IMG/VR virus record: IMGVR_UViG_3300016457_000027
Location: 1-47,516 of that record
DNA: 47,516 bases
Origin: a virus
Direction: 5' to 3' (one strand)
The position numbers were made by a program, and so were the translations under genes. Numbering within the stretch: position 1 is the first letter of the stretch; each line of letters opens with the position of its first letter. Of this stretch, positions 7,188-15,492 are shown in pieces. A model generated the notes under the pieces. It was not told the DNA's origin, did not search any database, and saw only the letters and a list, made by a program, of their open reading frames with translations.

Positions 7188-7202
7188 CCAAGCCTGAAAA
7201 TA

Positions 7203-7304
7203 ATGGTTGATTTCCTTACCGATATGTGGTATAAACGAGTATGGTATGAAGAAAAGATGAAGCTTAAAAACAATATTGAAAGGAGGAAGTATGAAATTTG
7301 CTGA
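7203..7304 (+). CDS. Possible very small gene
   Basis: 33 residues rich in Trp, Tyr and Lys, with a weak ribosome site. A good SD (AAGGAGGAAG) lies inside its end but leads only to a five-codon frame ending at 7307. This stretch (7188-7364) could be a decayed gene or the leader of the gene at 7365. Confidence 0.25.
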   Translation: MVDFLTDMWYKRVWYEEKMKLKNNIERRKYEIC

Positions 7305-7364
7305 TTAAATCTCAGTGCTGGTTGTAGTTGGAAACTTAACATTTATACTAAAGGAGATTGTACA

Positions 7365-7805
7365 ATGGCTAAACAAGATGTAGTACACGAAGATGTAGAT
7401 ACGCAGGACGTAGCTGAAGTTGAAGCTCCGAAAACTCGGAAAAAGAAAGTTATGACAAAAGACCTGGCAAAGTATCCTGGTAAGCTGGCTATCACTGTCC
7501 TGGATACTGAAATTGGTGAGATGCTCTTTGACCCAACTGACCTGCCCCAGGAAATTCAGGACCGGCTTCCTGCCTTTGCCTTGAACCATAGACTTGGTGA
7601 TGCTGCTGCTGGTAAAGCTGGTGATGAAGCTGTCGAAGCGATCAATAAAGTCTGGGAAGGTATGATGGCTAATAACTGGTCTGTTCGTGCTCCTGCTGCC
7701 AAGAAAATCAATGTCAGCACTATTATGAGCAACATCGATAAACTGCCTGCTGATGAGCAGGAGAAGGTTCGTGCTTCCCTGGCCGCTATTGGAATTACAA
7801 TGTAG
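7365..7805 (+). CDS. Protein of unknown function, paralogue of 46496-46846
   Basis: 146 residues: an acidic then basic N-terminal tail (1-33), then a compact domain with LGDAAAG, INKVWEGM and WSVRAPA. The same pattern (LGDSCAG, INSVWEQI, WSVRKPA) occurs in the protein at 46496-46846, so the two are paralogues. AAGGAG precedes ATG. A strong terminator follows directly, so this is the last gene of the first early block. Function unknown. Confidence 0.75.
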   Translation: MAKQDVVHEDVDTQDVAEVEAPKTRKKKVMTKDLAKYPGKLAITVLDTEIGEMLFDPTDLPQEIQDRLPAFALNHRLGDAAAGKAGDEAVEAINKVWEGMMANNWSVRAPAAKKINVSTIMSNIDKLPADEQEKVRASLAAIGITM

Positions 7806-7837
7806 CAGTTTGTCACGATGTAAGATGTAGCATACTG

Positions 7838-7870
7838 TAGGCTGGGGGTTAATTCCCCCAGTCTATATTT
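7838..7870 (+). terminator. Intrinsic terminator after 7805
   Basis: Stem TAGGCTGGGGG / CCCCCAGTCTA with loop TTAATT (7838-7865), followed by TATTTT. It ends the first block of small early genes before the recombination genes. Confidence 0.75.
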
Positions 7871-7916
7871 TACAAAACTCAGAGATGTATAATCCTCTGA
7901 TACATAAGGAGATCAG

Positions 7917-8816
7917 ATGAAAATTCGTCTGTCAAATTCAAAGATTGATTCTGGAGAAGCTTGTATGTATAAGTTATTTCTGGAGTCACTACGTAAGATT
8001 GTCCCACGAGCAAAATCCTCCGCTTTACTTCATGGTAGTGCCTGGCATGTTATCATGGAACACTTCTACAAACATATCAAAGCAAATGGTTGGAATGATA
8101 CCGCTGGTGCTGTTACAGCTGCTGGTGTTGCAGCTAAAGAATTTTGGGAAGAAGCATATAAGACTTATGACGTCTACTCAGACTACCGGAATCTTAGTAC
8201 TGAGATGGAAATGTTCATAGCATATATGGCAAACTTTACTGCTGACCAAGGGTTCTTAACTGTTACCAGCACAGAAGAAAAGCTTGAATCTATAATCCCA
8301 CTTGAACCAATTGCTGGTACAATGGTTGAAGAGATTACATACTCAGGTGTAATTGATTTACGCTGTATGATTAATGGTGTTCCCTGGATTATTGACCATA
8401 AAACTACAGCCGCGTATATGCAGAAGGTAATTGATGGACTGAATCGAAGCTTTCAGTTTATCGGATACAGTTACCTTGAACGGGAGCATTACGATGCAGC
8501 TGAAGGCTCAATGGCTAATATTGCTAAATGCTCGTCAAGGAAAAAGAAAGATGGAGAGTGGGGAAAGAAGTCAATCGACTTTGCACGTCCTGTGCAAGTG
8601 TACGCAGATGATGACTATGATATATTTGTTACTCATGTCAATGAGTTTGCTGGCCGAGTAGCACAGTGTGTGTATACTGATATTTGGCCTAAGAACTACA
8701 GTGCCTGTTATAACTTTGGTCGCTGCCGGTACTACACTCAATGTATGTCTAACAGTCTTGACCCAGTTGAAGGGTACATGATAAACCCTGAGGACAGTAG
8801 TGAATTAACCTACTAG
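7917..8816 (+). CDS. Cas4-like PD-(D/E)XK exonuclease with Fe-S cysteines
   Basis: 299 residues. Probable DNA exonuclease for phage recombination or end processing. The catalytic signature is present: GVIDL with D147, IIDHK with D160 and K162, then QFIGY (Q180-Y184). One cysteine near the N-terminus (C16) and three at the C-terminus (C264, C270, C276 in ACYNFGRCRYYTQC) match the four-cysteine Fe-S cluster of Cas4/AddB-type nucleases. AGGAG precedes ATG. It is followed by a Sak4-like ATPase and a probable SSB, a common phage recombination cassette. No CRISPR array or cas1/cas2 is present. Confidence 0.85.
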   Translation: MKIRLSNSKIDSGEACMYKLFLESLRKIVPRAKSSALLHGSAWHVIMEHFYKHIKANGWNDTAGAVTAAGVAAKEFWEEAYKTYDVYSDYRNLSTEMEMFIAYMANFTADQGFLTVTSTEEKLESIIPLEPIAGTMVEEITYSGVIDLRCMINGVPWIIDHKTTAAYMQKVIDGLNRSFQFIGYSYLEREHYDAAEGSMANIAKCSSRKKKDGEWGKKSIDFARPVQVYADDDYDIFVTHVNEFAGRVAQCVYTDIWPKNYSACYNFGRCRYYTQCMSNSLDPVEGYMINPEDSSELTY

Positions 8817-8824
8817 GAGAAGTG

Positions 8825-9550
8825 ATGAATGCTAAAGACTATAATATTGAAACTGGCTATTTGAATGTACTAGCTGTTGGGTCATATGGGACAGGTAAAA
8901 GTACATTCTTTGCCACATTTCCTACACCAGGTTATCTGTTTGACTTTGACAATCAGGTTGCAGTATACCGGGGAAATGACTTTGAGTACAGCCAATATCA
9001 GCTTAGTCCTGCCGGTTGGGCAAAGTTTGAGGCAGACTTTCGTAAAGTGAAAGAGGCATGTAAGGAAGGTAAGTACAAAACTATTATATTTGATAGTGCC
9101 ACTGGCATGATTGCACTGGCTATGGAACGAGCATTAAGTCTTGACCCTAAGCGTAGCCCAACTGGTGGACCCTTCTGGAACGTACACTATCAAATGGTTA
9201 AAAACTTAGTTGAAGGAAAGATCAGACAATTACTCAGCTTACCTCAGTCAAATCATCTGCTTGCTTGTCACCTGAAAATTACACAAGATATGGAAACCGG
9301 GGCAGTAATTTCTATTGATCCAAGCCTTACAGGACAGCTTGTTAATGATGTACCTGCTATGTTTGGTGAAGTATATATTGCAAAGACTAAACAGAAAGGA
9401 GGAAAAACTCAGTATAAGTTACAAACTGTGACAAAAGGTCATTTCAAAGCTCGGTCAAACCTGAGTGGGAAGGTACATCTGTTGCCTGATGAAATGGAAA
9501 ACGACTATCCAACAATCATGAGTACATTAAAGGAGAAGAATAATGAGTGA
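8825..9550 (+). CDS. Sak4-like RecA-fold ATPase
   Basis: 241 residues. Walker A is GSYGTGKST (19-27) and Walker B is TIIFDS (86-91), in the single-domain AAA/RecA-like arrangement of phage Sak4 recombinases. It would promote single-strand annealing or exchange together with the neighbouring nuclease and ssDNA-binding protein. ATG at 8825 has AGGAG five bases away; a GTG three bases earlier is less likely. The stop overlaps the next gene by eight bases. Confidence 0.85.
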   Translation: MNAKDYNIETGYLNVLAVGSYGTGKSTFFATFPTPGYLFDFDNQVAVYRGNDFEYSQYQLSPAGWAKFEADFRKVKEACKEGKYKTIIFDSATGMIALAMERALSLDPKRSPTGGPFWNVHYQMVKNLVEGKIRQLLSLPQSNHLLACHLKITQDMETGAVISIDPSLTGQLVNDVPAMFGEVYIAKTKQKGGKTQYKLQTVTKGHFKARSNLSGKVHLLPDEMENDYPTIMSTLKEKNNE

Positions 9551-10037
9551 AGATTATGAAATGGATAACGACTTGGGTGGTATGGATAATATCGACGCTG
9601 ACTTTAATGTTGATGCTGATTACAAACCGACGCCTATAGCAGCGCCAGCGTTTTACAGTGGCAATGTGACTGGCGTAAAACTCGACCCGAAACATTCATG
9701 TATTATCTGGGATGTAACTTTGGCAGACAATGAAGATGCCTACTGTAATGATGGTGAAACCAGTGTGAATGGTATCGGTTTGCAGTACAGGAACTTCTTG
9801 CCGAAAGCGAATGACCGGAATGAGCTGAATAAAAAGGGTGTCACAAAGTTTCAGTCAAAGGTCAACATGCTGCGGTACTTCAGTGAAGCGATGGGCATTA
9901 ACATGAACACCTTGCCGTCAATTGTTGAGTCCATTGAAAATGGTGAGTGGATTGGACTGGAAGTTACTGCGAAAGTTATCGTTGACAGCTACCAGGGCAG
10001 AGCCAATAACAAAATTGACCAGCTGGCTAAACGCTAG
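9543..10037 (+). CDS. Probable single-stranded DNA-binding protein
   Basis: 164 residues. An acidic N-terminal tail precedes a beta-rich domain (from about residue 30) that resembles phage OB-fold/DUF669-type proteins found next to Sak4. Such proteins coat ssDNA and load the recombinase. Overlaps the ATPase gene and is followed by a terminator, closing the three-gene recombination unit. The assignment rests on context as much as on sequence. Confidence 0.6.
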   Translation: MSEDYEMDNDLGGMDNIDADFNVDADYKPTPIAAPAFYSGNVTGVKLDPKHSCIIWDVTLADNEDAYCNDGETSVNGIGLQYRNFLPKANDRNELNKKGVTKFQSKVNMLRYFSEAMGINMNTLPSIVESIENGEWIGLEVTAKVIVDSYQGRANNKIDQLAKR

Positions 10038-10049
10038 ATTTCTGGGAAC

Positions 10050-10080
10050 AGGCCGGGGGAGTAATCCCTCGGTCTTTTTT
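10050..10080 (+). terminator. Intrinsic terminator after the recombination genes
   Basis: Stem GGCCGGGGGA / TCCCTCGGTC with loop GTAA, followed by six or more T. A textbook rho-independent terminator just before 10092. Confidence 0.85.
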
Positions 10081-10091
10081 AGGAGTATAAC

Positions 10092-10334
10092 ATGCTAAAT
10101 GCTATTCATACAGACTTCCAGTTGGCAAGTGCCGACAAACAATTAGAGTTGTTCCTACTGTACTATAACAGGAGAAATACTGACTTAGCTAAAGACCCAA
10201 CGTATACTCCTGGCATAAAGAAGAAGTCAACTACTCCCAGAAAGAAGAAAGGCAAGTCTGTTACAATAAACAAACTATCAAAACTCGATGCTGGTACGCT
10301 TGCATTGTTAAAGAAAGCAGGTATTGAACTATGA
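10092..10334 (+). CDS. Small lysine-rich protein
   Basis: 80 residues with a central basic stretch (KKKSTTPRKKKGKS) between two short helical parts. It may bind nucleic acid. TAGGAG precedes ATG; it overlaps the next gene by four bases. Not recognised. Confidence 0.65.
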   Translation: MLNAIHTDFQLASADKQLELFLLYYNRRNTDLAKDPTYTPGIKKKSTTPRKKKGKSVTINKLSKLDAGTLALLKKAGIEL

Positions 10335-10675
10335 TTACATACTTAGCGTCACCGTACTCAGATAGAGATGCTAGTGTGCAACACTCTAGGTACGAAGCAG
10401 CTTGTCGAGCATGCTTACTATTGGTAAACAGTGGTGCAAATCCGTATAGTCCAATATGTCACTGGCACCCAATTGCAGAGCTTGGTTATTACATGGAGTA
10501 TGACGCATTGCTTACCGTAGACCTGGCGATACTAAAAGTATCAACAAGCTTATACGTATTGTGTCTTGACGGGTGGAAAGAGAGTGTTGGTGTTAGACGT
10601 GAGATTGATTTTGCAAAAGAGCATAAAATTAAAACTTCGTATCATACAATAAAAGACTTATTGGTGACAATGTAG
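10331..10675 (+). CDS. DUF1937 family protein
   Basis: 114 residues matching the DUF1937 pattern as I know it: YLASPYSD at the start, SPICHWHPIA in the middle, D-LL-VDLAIL, then LDGWKESVGVRREIDFA. The family has a nucleoside 2-deoxyribosyltransferase-like fold and is common in phages, so a nucleotide-related role is plausible but unproven. Starts in an ATGA overlap. Confidence 0.8.
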   Translation: MITYLASPYSDRDASVQHSRYEAACRACLLLVNSGANPYSPICHWHPIAELGYYMEYDALLTVDLAILKVSTSLYVLCLDGWKESVGVRREIDFAKEHKIKTSYHTIKDLLVTM

Positions 10676-10683
10676 GAGGTACT

Positions 10684-11997
10684 ATGGAAGCTGGACTTGC
10701 ACCAGAATGTAAACTTATTGATCCGCTTAGTGTTGTTGTTAAAGAGGGACTAGAGCGGTATCGAAAAGACTTTGAGTTAAAGGGGATGATAAAATCTCTT
10801 ACTGAGTATGGCCAGATTCAACCAATTATTATCAACAGAAGTAATGAGTTGGTAGTTGGTGGTCGCCGGTTAGCTGCATGTATTATACTGAATCGAGAGG
10901 TTAAAGCTGTCTACGAAGATATTGTAGATAAGCTGCTAATGCGTGAATGGGAACTTGAAGAAAACATCCAGCGGAAAAATTTTACACCGGCAGAAGAAGC
11001 GATTGCTGTCAAAGATGTACATGAGATGCGGCAAAAGCGGCATGGAAATAGTAAGCCTGGGACTACTGATGGCTGGGCAATGAAAGATACTGCCGAGTTG
11101 CTGGGTAAGTCTAAGGCTGCTGTTGTTGCTGATATTCAAATTGCAGATTATGTTGAGCAGTTTCCTGAATTAAAGAAAGCCAAGACGAAAAGTGAGATTA
11201 CTAAGGCAGCCAAAGGACTGGAGAAAATGGCAGCTGCTATCGAAGCAACAGCTAGTATGGAAGAATATATTGCTGGTAGTACAGGTGAGACACTGTGGAC
11301 ACTTGAAAAGGGAGACTCTAAAAAGTATATGGCAGCAATGAAAACTGCTAGTGTTGATCTGCTGTTAACCGACCCACTGTATGGTATTAGTGCAGACAAG
11401 ATTGCAATAACTATTGGCGGTAGAACTGGTGGTGCTGTCTCGTGTGGATTTAAGATTGATGATTCGCAGGATAAAGCATTCGAGGAACTGTGGGTACTTG
11501 CTACAGAGTCGCATCGAATTACAAAGCCTAATGCGCATGGTTTTGTCTTTGTTGCACCTGAGTTTTTTCATATTGTTCGTCAGATGTTTATTGATGCTGG
11601 TTGGCTTGTCCATATAAAGCCTATGATCTGGATTAAGCGGGATAGTGGGCAGACAAATGTACCGTATGCTTGGCCAGCAAGTTGCTATGAAATGTTCTTG
11701 TACATGCGGAAGCAAGATTCTCGGCTGTGTTTGGAAGGTAGACCAGACTGGATTCCAGTTTCTCCAGTTGAATCAAGCAGTAAAATTCATCAGTTTGAGA
11801 AGCCGGTTGACTTACTTAAAGAATTAATCCAACGGACTGTGCTGCCAGGTGCAACAGTATTTGATCCATATGCAGGTAGTGGATCTACTTTGGAGGCAGC
11901 TACTACTGAACGGATGCTGTCTATTGGTGTGGAGCAGTCAACAGAAGCGTATGCTTTGGCCCTTAATCGGTTGGTTAATCTTAACAAAGGAGAGTAA
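10684..11997 (+). CDS. ParB-domain/DNA methyltransferase fusion
   Basis: 437 residues. The N-terminal ParB/Srx-like domain (about 10-115) holds LVVGGRRLAA (56-65). A helix-turn-helix-like stretch follows (about 133-153). The C-terminal part is a beta-class N6-adenine or N4-cytosine methyltransferase: catalytic motif LLTDPLYG (227-234) comes before the AdoMet site FDPYAGSGS (393-401). DPLY replaces the usual DPPY. It may modify phage DNA against host restriction or to mark regulatory sites. AGGAGG precedes ATG. Confidence 0.88.
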   Translation: MEAGLAPECKLIDPLSVVVKEGLERYRKDFELKGMIKSLTEYGQIQPIIINRSNELVVGGRRLAACIILNREVKAVYEDIVDKLLMREWELEENIQRKNFTPAEEAIAVKDVHEMRQKRHGNSKPGTTDGWAMKDTAELLGKSKAAVVADIQIADYVEQFPELKKAKTKSEITKAAKGLEKMAAAIEATASMEEYIAGSTGETLWTLEKGDSKKYMAAMKTASVDLLLTDPLYGISADKIAITIGGRTGGAVSCGFKIDDSQDKAFEELWVLATESHRITKPNAHGFVFVAPEFFHIVRQMFIDAGWLVHIKPMIWIKRDSGQTNVPYAWPASCYEMFLYMRKQDSRLCLEGRPDWIPVSPVESSSKIHQFEKPVDLLKELIQRTVLPGATVFDPYAGSGSTLEAATTERMLSIGVEQSTEAYALALNRLVNLNKGE

Positions 11998-11998
11998 A

Positions 11999-12178
11999 AT
12001 GAAAAGTACAGTTTTACTAGCACTAGTTGAGCACTGGGAAAAAGAAGTTAAATCTGATAAGGTTAGAAATGGTGCCGAGTCAGCAGCTGTACAAAATGCA
12101 GTACTGGATGGGGTAAATGAAGGTATAATTCGTTGTGCAGGTGATCTTAAAACTCTTGTTAGTATACTTGGAGATTAA
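11999..12178 (+). CDS. Small protein of unknown function
   Basis: 59 residues, helical, no motif. ATG at 11999 is set by AAAGGAGAG; the upstream open frame lies within the methyltransferase gene and is ignored. Follows the methyltransferase stop by one base. Confidence 0.6.
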   Translation: MKSTVLLALVEHWEKEVKSDKVRNGAESAAVQNAVLDGVNEGIIRCAGDLKTLVSILGD

Positions 12179-12192
12179 CCAAAGGAGAGTAA

Positions 12193-12405
12193 ATGCAAAG
12201 TTATAACATAACTGATGAACTAGTAAGATCTAAAGTGATCAGTAATTTTGATGAGGTACGTAATGAGCTGAATGAACCTGATGTTGCGTATCTAACTGTT
12301 GGTAGTATTCCTAAGATTGGTTACACATTTGAACTAACTGGCTTAAAATTTAAGGTAGTAATGTCTAATAGTAAAAAAGGACGTTTTACTGCTGAACTTT
12401 TATAA
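12193..12405 (+). CDS. Small protein of unknown function
   Basis: 70 residues. The second half reads as a small beta-barrel-like segment. AAAGGAGAG before ATG. No family recognised. Confidence 0.6.
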   Translation: MQSYNITDELVRSKVISNFDEVRNELNEPDVAYLTVGSIPKIGYTFELTGLKFKVVMSNSKKGRFTAELL

Positions 12406-12422
12406 ACAAAAAGGAGAATAAA

Positions 12423-12701
12423 ATGAATCAACAGCAATTACAGCAGCAGCAAGCACAACAACTTCAAAGAGCAGTCCAGCAGCTTCCACCTGAGGTATGT
12501 CCTATATGCACAAGTACAGTATTTACTCAGGTAGTATCCCTGCGTAAAATGCCAGCACTCATGAGTCCAACTGGTCAAGAAGGTCTTGCAGTTGCACAGG
12601 CTGGCTACCTCTGTTCATATTGTAACTGGAAGTGGAATGCTGAAGGTACTGTACCAGAAGATATTACCAGATTGGATGACGTACAGTCCGAAAGTATATA
12701 G
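12423..12701 (+). CDS. Zinc-ribbon protein with a glutamine-rich start
   Basis: 92 residues. Residues 2-20 are almost all Gln (with Leu and Ala). CPIC near residue 26 and CSYC near residue 64 form a zinc ribbon, possibly a transcription or replication accessory factor. AAGGAG precedes ATG. No name assigned. Confidence 0.7.
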   Translation: MNQQQLQQQQAQQLQRAVQQLPPEVCPICTSTVFTQVVSLRKMPALMSPTGQEGLAVAQAGYLCSYCNWKWNAEGTVPEDITRLDDVQSESI

Positions 12702-12722
12702 TCTTAAGTAAAGGAGTATTAA

Positions 12723-12986
12723 ATGTTTACAGAAATAACTTTAGAACAAGCAAAAGGGAAGCAATTACAAGGGTATGCTTTTTCATTCTGTTGTGAACAA
12801 ACTGTGCTAGTATTTACTGATAGTACATTTACAACGCTAGGAATTGACCATGGGTATACTGGTGAGTATTCTGAGATAATGCAAAGTGCGCTTAGACTAA
12901 ATGATTTTGGTGATACCCAACTTATTAGTTGTGGGATTATTACACAAGAAGAAGTTAATGTTATACGTGATAGTCAGCGTAAATAA
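12723..12986 (+). CDS. Protein of unknown function
   Basis: 87 residues, soluble, no motif seen. AAAGGAG lies before ATG. The 89 bases between it and the polymerase gene are AT-rich and hold no supported gene. Confidence 0.65.
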   Translation: MFTEITLEQAKGKQLQGYAFSFCCEQTVLVFTDSTFTTLGIDHGYTGEYSEIMQSALRLNDFGDTQLISCGIITQEEVNVIRDSQRK

Positions 12987-13075
12987 TATAAAAGTATATT
13001 AGAAAAACAAGAACGAAAACAATATATACGACTAAAGAAAAAGTATGACTGTAAAAACAATTAAAGGAGTATTGA

Positions 13076-15457
13076 ATGTTAGTTAAAACAATTGGACCAG
13101 ACAATGCCAATATTATGATCTGCGGGGAAGCACCTGGAGAGCAGGAAGATACTCAAGGTATTCCATTTATAGGACAGAGTGGGCAGTTACTGGATAAAAT
13201 CCTGGGCCAGGCACAGCTCAGTAAACATGAATGTGTACTGACTAATGTAGCTAAGATCAGACCACCTGGAAATCAAATTGGATACTACTTTGAGAATAAG
13301 GCAAAGACTATTCCTAAGCCTGTGTTAGCTGAGCATATTGAAATGCTTCGCCAAGATATTATTAGTTATAAACCTAACATCATTATAGCACTTGGTCGTA
13401 CTGCTTTGTGGGCACTCACTGGACAGCCAGCTATTTCAACTGCCCGGGGTTTTATTACTGAGTGTACACTAGTTCCTGGTGTGAAGGTGTTACCAACTTA
13501 TCATCCAAGGTATGTGACAGAGAACTGGGAAATGTTATTCCCTGTTATCATGGATATTCGGAAGGCTGTTGCTAATAGTCTTACACCAGACCTGGTAAAA
13601 GATGATAGAGTACTTATGGCCTCACCTACCAAAGGTGAGTTCCTAGACTTTCTTAGACATGCTGAGACATGTGATAAGATTGCTGTTGATATTGAAACTA
13701 CATCACCTGGCAGTCATATTGATATTTTAGGTATTGCAACGTCACCAACTGAAGCTATGTCATTTACCTTCATTCGCAATCGTAAGCCTAGGTTTAGTAA
13801 TCCCAGAGATGAGGTTGACATCTGGGCTGCGGTTGCCAGGGTAATGAATACTGTACCATCTATTATGCACAATGGTACTTATGACTCAGCAGTAATGACT
13901 CTTAATCATGGTATCTTTTGTAAAGAGTATAAAGATGATACTATGGTTGCTGCGCATGTTTGCTGGCCAGAGGTACCTAGAAGTCTTAGCTTCTTGTCAA
14001 GTGTTTGTATCAATGTACCATCCTGGAAGCACTTACAGATGACAATGCCAGCGTGGTACAATGCGTCTGATGCTGCAAACACCTTCGGTGTTTATGAAGT
14101 TATTTGGAAAGAGATACTACAGGGTGGGCATCTATCTACGTACCAGTTTGAAATGGCACAGGTTGAGGTTGCTAATTACCTACATCTTAAAGGTGTACTG
14201 GTTGATCGAGATGTACGAGCTAGGTTAATTGCTGAAAATGCTGTTGCCACAAAAAAATCTGGGACTACACTTGCAGAAGCTTTTGGTCATGAGATTAACT
14301 TTAATTCACCTAAGCAGATGGCTCAGCTACTATATCGTGACTTGGGATTACCTCCACAGTATAAACGTCGGAAGTCTGTCAGTGAGCCACGTAAGGTTAC
14401 TACCGATAAAGAAGCTATCATTCGACTGTCTAGAATGAGTGACAACCCACTGCTTGCATTAATCGTGCAGCATAAAAAGGAAGTTAAGCTGAAATCATTT
14501 CTTGATACTGAGTTATCACCTACTGGTAGGGTACATACTAACTACAACATCACTGGTGCAACAATGGCACACCAGAAGAAAGCTGTTGTTATAGATGATG
14601 ACGAGAACTACAAGTCATTTGGTAGGTGGTCGTCGAGTAAGTCTATTATACTGCCATACGGTAGTGGCAATCTACAGAATATTCCACAGATTGCTCGTGA
14701 AATGTATGTACCAGATGAAGGTTGCTGGTTTGTACAGGCTGATTATAAACAGGCTGAGGCTGTTATCGTCGCTTATATTATTGGAGATGAGAAGCTGAAG
14801 GATATGTTTAAGCAGTCATTTGGGAAGTCAGCTAAGTACTGTGCAGATAATAGTTTAGATGTACATAAAATTACAGCAGCTGCAATGTTTGGCATACCCG
14901 TAGATGAGGTGACGCCTACTCAGCGTAAAGTTGGTAAATTACTGCGTCATGCAACCAGTTACTCGGCCGGGCCTAAGGTTGTTGCTGATACACTTGGTGT
15001 TCCACTGAAAATAGCTAAGCAGCATCTGAGTCAATACCTTGCAGCATCCCCACAACTTCAAATCTGGCACAAACGGATTCAGGAAGAACTGGCGTCAACT
15101 CGAATCTTAACTAACCTGTTCGGGCGGAAGCATAAGTTCTTAAAGCAGTGGGGTGATTCACTGTTTAGAAGCGCATACTCGTACATACCACAGTCCACTG
15201 TTGGTGAGCTGTTGAATAGAGCAATGGTAACATATGCTGAAAAATATAATGACCAGTACCCATTATGCCTACAGCTGCATGATGCTATGTACGTTGCTAG
15301 CCAGCCGGATGCTATTAACTTACGTGCTGCTAAGCATGCACTATACGAGTGTATGATGATACCAATCACTTATAAGGAGGAAACATTCTGTGTCGACGTA
15401 GACTTCAAGGTTGGTCCTAACTGGAAAGACCTAACTGAGACAGACTTGGATACATAG
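13076..15457 (+). CDS. DNA polymerase I with an N-terminal uracil-DNA-glycosylase domain
   Basis: 793 residues in three domains. First, a family-4-type UDG-like domain (1-170): GEAPGEQ (17-23), GIPFIGQSG, LTNVAKIRPPGN, HPRY (143-146); the usual N-terminal CxxC segment for the Fe-S cluster is missing. Second, a 3'-5' exonuclease (about 200-345): DIET (205-208) and HNGTYD (265-270). Third, a family A polymerase: motif A DYKQAEAVI (556-564), motif B around RKVGKLL (617-623), motif C HDA (735-737) in place of HDE. It is the replicative polymerase. Phage SPO1 polymerase is a known UDG-PolA fusion. AAGGAG precedes ATG; the TAG stop overlaps palindrome site 4. Confidence 0.93.
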   Translation: MLVKTIGPDNANIMICGEAPGEQEDTQGIPFIGQSGQLLDKILGQAQLSKHECVLTNVAKIRPPGNQIGYYFENKAKTIPKPVLAEHIEMLRQDIISYKPNIIIALGRTALWALTGQPAISTARGFITECTLVPGVKVLPTYHPRYVTENWEMLFPVIMDIRKAVANSLTPDLVKDDRVLMASPTKGEFLDFLRHAETCDKIAVDIETTSPGSHIDILGIATSPTEAMSFTFIRNRKPRFSNPRDEVDIWAAVARVMNTVPSIMHNGTYDSAVMTLNHGIFCKEYKDDTMVAAHVCWPEVPRSLSFLSSVCINVPSWKHLQMTMPAWYNASDAANTFGVYEVIWKEILQGGHLSTYQFEMAQVEVANYLHLKGVLVDRDVRARLIAENAVATKKSGTTLAEAFGHEINFNSPKQMAQLLYRDLGLPPQYKRRKSVSEPRKVTTDKEAIIRLSRMSDNPLLALIVQHKKEVKLKSFLDTELSPTGRVHTNYNITGATMAHQKKAVVIDDDENYKSFGRWSSSKSIILPYGSGNLQNIPQIAREMYVPDEGCWFVQADYKQAEAVIVAYIIGDEKLKDMFKQSFGKSAKYCADNSLDVHKITAAAMFGIPVDEVTPTQRKVGKLLRHATSYSAGPKVVADTLGVPLKIAKQHLSQYLAASPQLQIWHKRIQEELASTRILTNLFGRKHKFLKQWGDSLFRSAYSYIPQSTVGELLNRAMVTYAEKYNDQYPLCLQLHDAMYVASQPDAINLRAAKHALYECMMIPITYKEETFCVDVDFKVGPNWKDLTETDLDT

Positions 15458-15485
15458 TTCGGTCACAAATTGACCAATCTTCTGG
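15456..15485 (+). promoter_or_regulatory. Dispersed palindrome, site 4
   Basis: AGTTCGGTCA-CAAAT-TGACCAATCTTCTGG, arms at 15461-15475. Overlaps the polymerase stop codon; 17 bp before the next ATG. The SD of that gene (GGAGG) grows directly out of the motif tail. Confidence 0.85.
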
Positions 15486-15492
15486 AGGCTAT

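Noticed and set aside
7917-8816. CRISPR-Cas locus suggested by the Cas4-like nuclease
   Set aside because: No CRISPR array and no cas1/cas2; the Sak4-like and SSB-like neighbours mark a phage recombination cassette.
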